The notes under the pieces were generated by a model, which saw nothing but the letters and a program-made list of their open reading frames with translations, had not been told where the DNA came from and ran no database searches. 64,000 bases of DNA from Nitrosopolaris sp035691865 (GTDB lineage Archaea; Thermoproteota; Nitrososphaeria; Nitrososphaerales; Nitrososphaeraceae), in assembly GCA_035691865.1 (NCBI GenBank), contig DASSIM010000131.1, positions 1 to 64,000 of the forward strand, written 5' to 3'. The translations under genes were made by a program, and so were the position numbers. Shown here piece by piece: positions 52,941 to 61,860 of the stretch (its first letter is position 1; each line of letters begins with the position of its first letter).

Positions 52941-53570
52941 TCAGACAAGCTTCCCAGCTAACTCTGCGACTCTTCTTCCCAATGCTCTTGCCACTTTAAT
53001 ATCTGCTTCTTCGATTTCTTTATTGGCGAGAATTCCTACAATTCTGCTGGGCCCATATGGGCTGCCGCTCTCTGTAAGTTCCGGTACAGAATATGGGACA
53101 CCTACTATTATCATGCCATGGTGCAGCATAGGAAACATCATGGAAATTGCAGTAGTTTCTTGACCGCCGTGAACAGACGCTGCACTCGTAAAAACTGCAC
53201 CGACTTTTCCAACTAGCGAACCATTCACCCACAAACTGCTAGTTCCGTCCCACAAAGCCTTCATGGGTGCTGCCATATTGCCAAACCTAGTGGGAGAACC
53301 AAAAATTATCGCGGTATACTGAGGCAGTTCATTTACTAGATTCTTGATCGGTGTCGTTGGATATTTATCATTTAGATCTTCGACCACTTTACTCCAAGCT
53401 GGATTCTGGGACACCACTTCCATAGGAACGTCATCTGCGATTCTTCTCATGGCAACACTAATTCCTGATATTTCCTTAGCGCCATATGCTATTTCTTCAG
53501 CCATTTTCGCAGTGTTTCCGAATCTGCTGTAAAACAAAATCATTATCCTTACCACCCTACTTTCTGACAT
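52941..53570 (-). CDS. wrbA: NAD(P)H:quinone oxidoreductase (WrbA family)
   Basis: A 209-residue flavodoxin-like protein. It has the FMN phosphate loop YSRFGNTAKMAEEIA, the WrbA-type loop GSPTRFGNMAAPMKALWDGT and FTSAASVHGGQETTAISMMF, and the YSVPELTE...GSPYGPSRIVG stretch. WrbA enzymes form tetramers and reduce quinones by two electrons, protecting the cell. All FMN-contact motifs are intact. ATG at 53568-53570; the length fits the family (about 200 aa). Confidence 0.93.
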   Translation of the reverse strand: MSESRVVRIMILFYSRFGNTAKMAEEIAYGAKEISGISVAMRRIADDVPMEVVSQNPAWSKVVEDLNDKYPTTPIKNLVNELPQYTAIIFGSPTRFGNMAAPMKALWDGTSSLWVNGSLVGKVGAVFTSAASVHGGQETTAISMMFPMLHHGMIIVGVPYSVPELTESGSPYGPSRIVGILANKEIEEADIKVARALGRRVAELAGKLV

Positions 53571-53786
53571 TCTCCTCTCCCATTTTTTAAATATAGCATA
53601 TTATTTAACTTAGACGATACTTCTACCAAAAGGAAACCCGTCTTGCTACCCATGCAGATCATTTTTGGGCTTAATCGAAAACGTATCAGAAAATTGGTCA
53701 GCAAGGAATTATAAATTAGACACAGTCGTGATTACAAGATAATAATGCCAAGACAATTGTTGTAATCTTTCAATGGATTTGGTTGA

Positions 53787-55310
53787 TCAGTACTGATTAA
53801 CTAACTCGCTCATATCAGCTCTATAATAATCTAGTCTGTCTGGATCATATTTTTGTACGATCGTTATACGTTCACCTCTGTTTATTCTGTTGTCGATCAC
53901 GTTACGATGAACATAACCAGTTACAAATGTGTAACCTCTACGCCTTGCCTCTTTAAGGAAATGTACCCTAAGAAGGTGACCTCCTGTCTCTCCCCAATAC
54001 CCAGGCTTAATGCTGATCCACTCCATATGGGCAGTATTCTTTTTTCCCCAATTCTCATCGCGTGTACCAGATCGAAGCTTGTAATTCTCCAACGGTCCGC
54101 CTTTTACATAACCAGCAATCTTTGCTTCTTCATTTTCGATTCTCAAGGTGATTAGGATTGTACTGCTGTCAGAGAGTGACCTCGTAAACTTCTCTGCGTT
54201 TAGACGTATTGGAGCAGGTAATTCTTTGTATATACTCAGTATAGCTTGTGAAATAGATGAATTAAGGTTGTCTTCGATTTTTTCTACTACTGGTATAAGC
54301 TTTAGTTCCTTTCTTCTGATTGAATTTCTTATGTTAATCTCCTGTTCCCAACTTTCCTTGAAAGCCTCTACATTATTAAAAAAATTTCTTTTGTATTCAT
54401 AAGGGATACCATGTAAAACACGCTCAACCATCTCTTTCTCCTCTTTCAATGCACTAAAATATTTGACCGATTCCTCATTTATCAGTGACGGATGCCATCC
54501 AAGAGAGTGTACATTGCGTCGTGCAAGTTCTTTAGAATGATCAAAATTACCAAGACTATAGCCTGCAATACGGTCTGAAATAGAAAGAAACCATCCTAGC
54601 GCTTCGTAGTGTTTTCGTACCGTAATATCATTCTCAGGAATCCCGGCAGTTGTAAATAATTTCTGGATTCTCTTGTTTGCATGCTCCGCTATGATACCTT
54701 TAAAGGGATAGGCAGTACGGTAAATTAATGCAATTATAATGTCTAAGCTTACTTCAAAATCATCTATCCAGCGTTTTATTTTACCGTCTTTTCTTATGAA
54801 CTTTTCAACAGAATCCTCATGCGGTTTATCAAAGCGTTTTAAGGGATCATAGTCATGAAAAAGGGCAGCTATGAACAGGGTGATGAGATCTTTTTGACTA
54901 AATCTATACTCTTGTCTGTTCTGACCATTGGCCGCCAACAAAGTAAAGTAAGCAACCTCAAGCTCATGATCGACATTGTGATAACCGTAATAATCTATTC
55001 CGAGCCCATGTTTCGATAGTTCGGATACAGCATGTCGAATTATCTTGCTTACTAATTTACCATCAAGCCCCATAGCTGTAGACAACTCGCATATCTTGTC
55101 CCTAAGACTTACCTGCTCAGTAACTCCACGTTTATAACGTAGCCACCAGGGAAATAACCTGATTCGTTTGTGAAGCACGTACCACCGTGGAAAAGGCTCG
55201 ATCAGAGGATTGAATTGATTCAAATCTTCAGGATTTTGATTACTGCTAGTATCGAAATCATCCAAAACTACAGCATGTTTGTCTATCTTTTCACTAGGTA
55301 TTGGTGACAA
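53787..55310 (-). CDS. HD hydrolase fused to a GNAT-like domain
   Basis: A 507-residue protein. Residues about 70-260 carry an HD/PDEase-type metal hydrolase: YYGYHNVDHELEVAYFTLLA (His111, His115), FIAALFHDYDPLKRF (His152, Asp153) and ISDRIAGYS with a fourth ligand. This is the YHNxxH...HD layout of cyclic-nucleotide-phosphodiesterase-like HD proteins. Residues about 370-480 look like a GNAT acetyltransferase: MEWISIKPGYWGETGGHLLR with AHFLKEARRRG-like helix and FVTGYVHRNV. An N-terminal 65-residue segment is unmatched. Fusions of this kind are known to me from Nitrososphaeria-type genomes only as unannotated proteins. The start is TTG at 55310. Cytoplasmic; substrates unknown. Confidence 0.7.
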   Translation of the reverse strand: MSPIPSEKIDKHAVVLDDFDTSSNQNPEDLNQFNPLIEPFPRWYVLHKRIRLFPWWLRYKRGVTEQVSLRDKICELSTAMGLDGKLVSKIIRHAVSELSKHGLGIDYYGYHNVDHELEVAYFTLLAANGQNRQEYRFSQKDLITLFIAALFHDYDPLKRFDKPHEDSVEKFIRKDGKIKRWIDDFEVSLDIIIALIYRTAYPFKGIIAEHANKRIQKLFTTAGIPENDITVRKHYEALGWFLSISDRIAGYSLGNFDHSKELARRNVHSLGWHPSLINEESVKYFSALKEEKEMVERVLHGIPYEYKRNFFNNVEAFKESWEQEINIRNSIRRKELKLIPVVEKIEDNLNSSISQAILSIYKELPAPIRLNAEKFTRSLSDSSTILITLRIENEEAKIAGYVKGGPLENYKLRSGTRDENWGKKNTAHMEWISIKPGYWGETGGHLLRVHFLKEARRRGYTFVTGYVHRNVIDNRINRGERITIVQKYDPDRLDYYRADMSELVNQY

Positions 55311-55720
55311 TGGTCAGCTCCACAGTTAGATAGTATGTTATATGTCTGACTAATAAACATAAAAATCTCGTTATACTATACGCTTCTAAATGGAGAATAT
55401 TAAAGATGTAGCACATTTAGTCATTTTTTTCTCTGCTAATAGAGCTAAACCATACAAAAACTACTAACACGCATTACATATCTGGTTTGTTACATTCAGT
55501 TCCGCTACAATCATGAGGTAATACCACAGCTTGTTTGAAGAGGGGTGTATGACTATCAAAGAGTCCAGCATCCCATTGATTTTTAGATATCCGGAAATTG
55601 AAGTACTTATAATATCGATAGCACAAACCTTTTCAAGTCGAGCCTAAGGTCTTCGAATTAGACCGCGGATTGTAGCTTGTAGCACAATAGATATAGATTG
55701 AGTCCTTTTCTTGTTATGAT
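55311..55720. other. Gap before a decayed transposon
   Basis: No convincing frame. A short inverted repeat (GGTCT-N7-AGACC at 55648-55664) is seen near the left border of the decayed transposase. Its meaning is unknown. Confidence 0.3.
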
Positions 55721-56340
55721 ATGCCATTAAACAAGTCATGGCATGACTATAACGAATCACTAATTGAACGGGCACGTGTTTTGATTGACTTATCTTTCAT
55801 TAAATCATCTAATAAAGAAATTAAAAAGATGAATATTGACAAGGTTGGAGCACCATTTTAATATTCTGATAATTATGTCCTGTTTCTGGCATTTCTGAAG
55901 ATTGGTTTTAAAATTCCTTACCGAATGATCCCAAGGCATAGTACGTGGATTATCAGATTATGTCAGAATTGAGGAAATACACTTCACTGATATCAGGAGA
56001 AGAATGATCAGGCTTAAACCATCAATTGTGGTGATGGATTTTGGTGATGGTAAAGAAGAACCAATAACGCTGAGAGTCGATGCATCAGGTCTGACTGTAT
56101 CAAGGAAGGGTCATGGAATTTGTCAAATACATATAGCTGTGACGCAAAATCCAAGTGATTTGTTTTCGAATAACTAAAGGAACTGTGCACGACGCCAAAA
56201 AGTTTTGTCCTTTAGTAAGAGAAGCAGCAAAAAATATGACATCGAAAAATTACATGCAGACAAGGCGCATGATAACAGAAGAAATTTAACTTACTAGATG
56301 AACTGGATGTTGAACCTGCAATTGAAATAAGAAATAATGG
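55721..56340 (+). pseudogene. IS5-like transposase, multiply broken
   Basis: ATG at 55721 opens a frame that reads LNKSWHDYNESLIERARVLI, then stops at TAA after GAPF; it continues in the same frame as YSDNYVLFLAFLKIGFKIPY. A shift gives QGIVRGLSDYVRIEEIHFTD, and EPITLRVDASGLTVSRKG holds the first catalytic Asp (LxVDxSG). Later frames give TKGTVHDAKKFCPLVREAA and a shifted DKAHDNRRNFN with a further Asp. This order matches IS5-family DDE transposases frequent in Nitrososphaeria. At least one nonsense and three frameshift changes are present, and the last third is missing. It is a fossil insertion; ends were not found. Confidence 0.75.
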
Positions 56341-56604
56341 ATCCACTAGTGTTTGGAGATATGTCAGTGATAGAACTGGGGGTATTTACAGGGTTTATAG
56401 TAGTTTACCATAATACTTCTAATTCTATTTTGTCTTCGGTTTAGTCGGAGTCAAAACTATTATAATGGTATATATATCTTGATCACACCGCCACACGAGA
56501 TGAGAAGGCTATCAACCGCAATTCCGCAATTTATTTTGTCTATGATATAAAAGTGATCTATCGATCTTGGTCATCACCCTTGCTATGATAATTTTATTTT
56601 AGCT

Positions 56605-56870
56605 TTATTTCTCGCTGATATAAATAATCGGAGCTACTTCGTCAATCTTGTTTTGTAAATGCAATAAATGTATACCCTTCTCCGTTGTTCTGTATGTGTG
56701 CCGCCCTTCATCGTATTGTATCAAACCATTTTCTACTAAGAGCGACAAGTATTCTCTCAGCAGATTAAAGGATATAAACGCGCTATACTTAATTTAGTCT
56801 AAGTAGCTCTCCCGCCATTTGCTGCATTCAAAAGTAGCCCGATTATGTCAGTCCTGCTTCTGTATTTCAC
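56605..56870 (-). pseudogene. Winged-helix regulator, frameshifted
   Basis: Read on the minus strand from GTG (56868-56870): KYRSRTDIIGLLLNAANGGR, then an internal TAG and a frameshift, then KYSAFISFNLLREYLSLLVE and NGLIQYDEGRHTYRTTEKGI to TAA at 56605-56607. This is the HTH_45-type winged-helix family common in Nitrososphaeria (RSR.DII..IL...NGG....I...A..S...L..YL..L...GLI.....YRTTEKG). The second half of the DNA-binding domain is intact but translation of the whole is blocked. Confidence 0.7.
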
Positions 56871-57040
56871 TTCTCATATAATTTAAATTATTATTAGAAA
56901 CCAAGCTTTCATCATGTACAAGTATCCTTAGTACGAGAAAAAGAAATATAGGCTATTCTTATCAACCGCCAATATTCGAATTGAATCTGCGGCTATTAGA
57001 CTATCGTCGGATATAACAACCAAACGCTAAAGCTGTCGCC

Positions 57041-57223
57041 GTGGCATCGATCACAGATCCTCGTCATATGGGAAACGTAATCTGGTCTCATGCATCTTGG
57101 GTTGACGATAAATCTGGTTTTGGGGTATTATGCAGGCGATGGCGTAGACCTCATTTCAAAAATAGTAGAGGACCGATACATCAATTAAAAATATCGGCAT
57201 TCCGATTTGACTTTGTCTTGTGA
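57041..57223 (+). CDS. Possible decayed exported protein fragment, 60 aa
   Basis: GTG at 57041 opens a frame reading ASITDPRHMGNVIWSHASWV, then a basic tail. A shift (about 57127) would give YAGDGVDLISKIVEDRYIN instead of the basic tail, which looks more natural, so the gene may be frameshifted. I do not recognise the family. It is the only coding-like stretch in about 1.2 kb. Confidence 0.3.
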   Translation: MASITDPRHMGNVIWSHASWVDDKSGFGVLCRRWRRPHFKNSRGPIHQLKISAFRFDFVL

Positions 57224-58103
57224 AATACAGAAGTCGTATCGGCGCTATAACTAAAGTTTCTTTTATGTAAGATAAACGTTTCAGCCGCATTTTTTTGTCG
57301 TGTTACTCATGATCTCTTGATGATCGTTAATTATTGATCTTTTTTACGTCAAATAAAACGTCAGATTATAATTGTAAATTGAACTAAGCGATTTGAAGAT
57401 AGATATTTAATGGTACGGTGTGACATAAAAAAATTAGGTATAAAAAATAAGATTAGAGGGAGAATATTGTGGTGTTTGTCATATAAATATCCCTCCGTAG
57501 TCTGATATGTTTATTTCTATGGTAATTTTATCGCGCTCTTTTATGGCCATGTCTTCGTGTTCCCCAGTACTGATTTTTAAACGGATGGAACACCGTTAGC
57601 GGGCAGCGCCATATTGTCGTCTATTAAGACAACTGAAAGGGGGGGATACGATCGACTATACACAGACATACTCGCGGATCTTTTTCTTTGGATTTCAATG
57701 ATTCCTGACCCGTAGTGAGCACGACCTCTAAATTGGAATCATCTTATCAAGAATGAACCAAATGGGAACTCCATGAGGCCTTCCATATTTTGATTTGTGT
57801 ACTTGGATAAGTGAGATTCAACACATTAAATGCGCCTAGTTCGTATTTGAAGCATTTCTTGCCTCAATTGACTCAATATTAGGCAAGATAAATAATGACG
57901 ATGCAGAGTTCTCTTGTAGTTTTGGTTGCATCGCTTGCACAAAGTGACTTTAAGGACGTACTATAAACCATAACTCTTGGTATGGTTCCACTAACTTGAT
58001 AGAGATGTAAAAATATGTCTCCATAATTAATGTCCAGTTAATGATGAAGTATTCGATCAAATAATCAAAGATACCCTTTAGGGAAGACCTCTTATCTTTA
58101 TGT
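57224..58103. other. Long gap without a gene
   Basis: About 880 bases. No convincing frame, repeat or RNA was identified. A polypurine GAAAGGGGGGG run (57635-57647) is notable but may be chance. The stretch may be decayed insertion DNA, since transposase remnants flank it. Confidence 0.35.
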
Positions 58104-58565
58104 TCATACTGTTGTTGATTTTACTTGATAATGGTCCAAATATCTAATTGATGTATCTATCACTGCTCTTTCTTGATCGTATTCTCTGATCCAATAAGTA
58201 GCTATGGCATATTCCTCATTGCTGTCGCTTCTTATAGTCATTGAATGACCATTGATATCGACTATACGTCCAATATAGATCATCTCGCAGGTATTAACTT
58301 TTTTATTTATTAACTCATTCCAATTAGATGTTTGTTTTAGCTTTTCGAGAGAATGGCTTCGAGGTTTTGATCGTACCACTGATCTTACTCCAGATTCTTT
58401 GATGTATTGAAAGCGTTGTTTCCTATCTCTGTTTCTATTTAGTCCTAGAATGATGCCGCGTTTCCACCATTTGATCGACAGTACTGTTCTATTAAAAAAT
58501 AATACTATCGTTAGGCTTGCGCCTATAGCTGTGACAAGGAGAATTATAGAGTCCACATAGGTCAC
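58104..58565 (-). CDS. Membrane-anchored hypothetical protein, 153 aa
   Basis: A 153-residue protein with an N-terminal hydrophobic segment (about 4-25, VDSIILLVTAIGASLTIVLF), a very basic middle (RNRDRKQRFQYIKESGVRSV), and a C-terminal domain with MIYIGRIVDINGHSMTIRSD and YAIATYWIREY. The last part could be a PRC-barrel-like fold (G.IVDI....). The basic middle suggests the cytoplasmic face. Function unknown. ATG at 58563-58565. Confidence 0.55.
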   Translation of the reverse strand: MTYVDSIILLVTAIGASLTIVLFFNRTVLSIKWWKRGIILGLNRNRDRKQRFQYIKESGVRSVVRSKPRSHSLEKLKQTSNWNELINKKVNTCEMIYIGRIVDINGHSMTIRSDSNEEYAIATYWIREYDQERAVIDTSIRYLDHYQVKSTTV

Positions 58566-58955
58566 TCACTAATTGTTGCTTAGGAGAAGACAAACCAGAA
58601 TTTATATGTTTGTACAGGATCGACTGACAGACTCAGCTAGTGAAGAAAACAGCAATTGCATAACTCACTGTTCTGTTAATAGGGTGTTGACCTAGCTGCA
58701 TTTAACTTATGCAATATACCCTCGTTTATGATGGTTAAATGGCCTATCTATAACTATAGTGATACGTGTTGAAATAGTACGTATTTTGATGTGATTGTTT
58801 TGAATAATGAGTTTAGTAATGTGAACGATGGTAAAGAAGTGCATGATGCAGACGTCCAGATTCTCGTTCGATTATTCATGTTATGTGTTATATTATTGGA
58901 GTCTCCAATGTCCCACGAATTATTTATAACACATTTATAGTTACCAAGACACCTT

Positions 58956-59252
58956 TTGCCTTGCATGGTTTTCAGTATAACAATAAGTCAGAATAATAAT
59001 GAACTCAAATTCCTTTGTTTCTTTTTCGATTTATGTTGGAACATATCAGTTATAGAATCATTTCTGGATCTTGCTAATCTATATTGTAGACATTCAGTTT
59101 ATGCAGATGGTGGTAGATGGTATTACCATGAAAATCAACTGGACTCATCGCTTCAAAAAGACATTATTGTAGGAGTATTGAAATATGTTATTGACAGTAC
59201 TGGCAATCTGTATGATTATTATCCGTGTATACAGGTCGAACTACCAGATTGA
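58956..59252 (+). pseudogene. DDE transposase fragment (IS6-like)
   Basis: The frame of 98 residues contains CRHSVYADGGRWYYHENQLD, then SSLQKDIIVGVLKYVIDSTG and DYYPC. The ADGG.WY and SSLxKxxIxxxxxYxxDxT elements match the C-terminal catalytic part of IS6-like DDE transposases (second Asp, then Glu region). The first half reads as a hydrophobic, unlike sequence, and a segment between WYY and LDSS is deleted relative to intact copies. The fragment has no DDE triad and is non-functional. Confidence 0.6.
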
Positions 59253-60136
59253 TACAATTGGCTACGATTGATTGTATTCATGCATAATTTGAGAACATAT
59301 TTCAAATTTTGTTTACTAATACGGATCACGTGAAATGAGCGCCTCCATTTAGAGGTGGATAAGTATATCCTTCAAATAGCATATATGTCAGATATATCAT
59401 ACGAGACCGTATCGACACCGTATCGACACGGTTAGAGAAGATTTACCAAAGGTTCAAGCAAAATAAGATCTTCAGCTTATCTCTAGCAATATTATTAGTA
59501 TGCCTCATCCTACACTCCACATAAATGCTGTCACTAACCAAGTATGATGTCCTACCGTCAAACTACCGAAATATTTGTTGAAAGGTTGAAAATTTATTCG
59601 AAGAGGATACGGCGACCTTCTTTAATTGTAGTGAAATTAGGTTTAAATGATAATCAAAGTTAAGGTGATGGAATAAGTCGAGCTAAAGTGATTTTAGTTG
59701 TTGCTAAGAGCGAAGAGTGTTTGCTGGCCTATGGCTCATCCTCCCGCAATACATTTCTTGCATTTTATTGCAAATTGTCTGATATTAATATAAATAGAAT
59801 ATATTTTTTTATCTAATTGCAGGGTTTGGAATGCTATTCTTAGATATCTTTCGAGCGTAAGATTATCTATAAATTTGTAACTTTGAAGTCCATTGTTATC
59901 GAATTTGTATTGTAGATCATAAAGCAACATCATTCGTGCTTACCTATGATTAATTTAATGAAAACATTTTGTAATATTGAGGAAAGAATACAATATTATT
60001 ATTGTATTTTAGTCATAAACTATTAATATCTGAAGTTCAAGCAAATCTACAACTATTTAGTGAGTGACCTATGTGGACAAAATAAAAAGGGTTGCTGCTG
60101 ACCAACTACTGCTTATAAGCATCGAATCGGTGCTTT
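59253..60136. other. Long gap before the kdp genes
   Basis: Nearly 900 bases. It includes an 11-base tandem duplication at 59406-59427 and a weak 65-codon minus-strand frame (59736-59933) with CKKC near the C-terminus. AT-rich tracts at 59940-60020 may belong to promoters, possibly of kdpA. I see no other gene. Confidence 0.35.
59406..59427. repeat. Tandem duplication of an 11-base unit
   Basis: ACCGTATCGAC occurs twice in tandem, followed by ACGGT, which is the inverse of the first bases. It is short and may be a relic of an insertion end or a duplicated target. Confidence 0.5.
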
Positions 60137-60217
60137 TTGTTTCCCTCGGACGGGATGAAATCAGAGGTTTGTGGATGCGCATTACCTTTACCGAAAGAGT
60201 ACGATGGTGTTAATTTA

Positions 60218-61846
60218 ATGAATCCCATAGTGGAATTAATTGTAGTTTTTGGAGGAACATTAAGTTTGTCAGTTCCTTTTGGACTCTATATTGCCAGGAT
60301 GATATCCTATGAATTGAGACCATTGGAAGCTCCACTTGCAAGAGTCGAAAATGGATTCTACAAGATCATTGGGATAGATAAAGACAAACAGATGACATGG
60401 AAGGAATATTCACTTGCCTTAGTGCTCACGAACGTCATAGTGGCAGGCTTTATTTTTTTTATGTTAGTATTTCAGAACCTTCTTCCATCTTCAACACATG
60501 TAAATGGCCTTTCAATTGATTTGGCCTTTCACACTGCTATTTCATTTGTTACAAATACTGATCTACAGCATTATGCAGGTGACCAACAACTTTCGGTAAT
60601 ATCCCAAATGATTCCACTTACATTTGTTATGTTTGTAGCTCCTGCTTCTGGGATTGCTGCTGCGTTTGCATTTATCCGCGGTTTTATAAGAAAGAATTTT
60701 GGGCTTGGTAATTTCTATGTCGACTTTATACGAATAATTTTAACACTACTACTTCCTGTTGCGTTTGGATCTGCCCTGCTTCTTATACTGCTGGGAGTCC
60801 CACAGACTCTACAATCATCAATCACGATCAATCATACCTTGGAAGGACATAATCAAACCATTACAACAGGCCCAGTTGCTTCTTTGGAATCGATTAAAGA
60901 TCTTGGCAGCAATGGTGGCGGATACTATGGTGCAAATTCCGGTTATCCATATGAGAATCCTAATGGTCTTTCAAATACCTATGAAATGTTTCTCATGCTG
61001 ATAATTCCTTTGTCATTTCCTATTGCATACGGTAAATTGGTAGGAAAGGCTCGAGGAGTATCATTACTATTAACCATACTAATCGCGTTTGGAATTTTGC
61101 TGGCAATAGCCTTCAGTCAAGTAAGTGGGCCTACCAGTTTAGAAACTAGGTTTGGTAGTTTTGGTACCGAATTTTTCAATACCGTCTCTATAACTACGAA
61201 TACTGGATCAGCGAATTCTGCACTGAGTGGAATGTCTCCAAATCCAGTAATGTCTTTCTTGCTTGGCATGTTTATTCAATCCGTTCCTGGAGCTGATGGT
61301 ACAGGAATCATGTATATGATCATCTACGTAATCATAACTCTCTTTCTAGTTGGCTTGATGGTTGGCAAGACTCCAGAATTTATGAACATGAAAATAAACC
61401 CAACAAACGTCAAATTAGCTGTTTTTGTATTCTTAATGCATCCTGCATTAATATTAATTCCAACCGTAATTGCGTTTACCACTGGAAATGTCCAGAGCGT
61501 ATTGTCTGTTCCTGCAGGAAAGATGGTAACAGCCTCAGGCTATACTCAAGCATTATACGAATACACATCTGCATCAGCCAACAATGGCTCTGATTACTTG
61601 GGAACTTCTGCCAACACACCGTTCTGGAATTTGTCGACTGCGATAGTTATGTTTCTTGGAAGATACGCGCCAATAGTCTTGATGCTGGCTATGGCTGGCT
61701 CCTTCACAGTCAAAGATAGAAAAGAGGCCATTGAACCGATCAGAACACACGGCCCGTTGTTTATTTCAATATTATTGGTCATGACGTTCCTTCTGACAGC
61801 ACTAACTTTCTTTCCATTCATAGTAATAGGACCGTTTTCAATGTAA
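60218..61846 (+). CDS. kdpA: Potassium-transporting ATPase subunit A
   Basis: KdpA, the K+-selective channel-like subunit of the Kdp pump, with about ten transmembrane helices. It shows the pore-loop motifs SFVTNTDLQHYAGD, SNGGGYYGANSGYPYENPNG, TEFFNTVSITTNTGSANSA and GRYAPIVLMLAMAGSFTVKD, matching the four selectivity loops. The start is put at ATG 60218 (MNPIVELIVV) because it gives the family N-terminus; an in-frame TTG at 60137 and ATG at 60155 would add 27 and 21 residues that include two cysteines. About 542 residues, near the usual length. Fourteen bases separate it from kdpB, so both belong to one operon. Kdp is normally made when K+ is scarce. Confidence 0.93.
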   Translation: MNPIVELIVVFGGTLSLSVPFGLYIARMISYELRPLEAPLARVENGFYKIIGIDKDKQMTWKEYSLALVLTNVIVAGFIFFMLVFQNLLPSSTHVNGLSIDLAFHTAISFVTNTDLQHYAGDQQLSVISQMIPLTFVMFVAPASGIAAAFAFIRGFIRKNFGLGNFYVDFIRIILTLLLPVAFGSALLLILLGVPQTLQSSITINHTLEGHNQTITTGPVASLESIKDLGSNGGGYYGANSGYPYENPNGLSNTYEMFLMLIIPLSFPIAYGKLVGKARGVSLLLTILIAFGILLAIAFSQVSGPTSLETRFGSFGTEFFNTVSITTNTGSANSALSGMSPNPVMSFLLGMFIQSVPGADGTGIMYMIIYVIITLFLVGLMVGKTPEFMNMKINPTNVKLAVFVFLMHPALILIPTVIAFTTGNVQSVLSVPAGKMVTASGYTQALYEYTSASANNGSDYLGTSANTPFWNLSTAIVMFLGRYAPIVLMLAMAGSFTVKDRKEAIEPIRTHGPLFISILLVMTFLLTALTFFPFIVIGPFSM

Positions 61847-61860
61847 TGGAGACGAGATAA

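Noticed and set aside
59736..59933. A 65-codon minus-strand frame with CKKC
   Set aside because: A single cysteine pair and a Tyr/Ile/Lys bias in AT-rich DNA; noted only within the gap entry.
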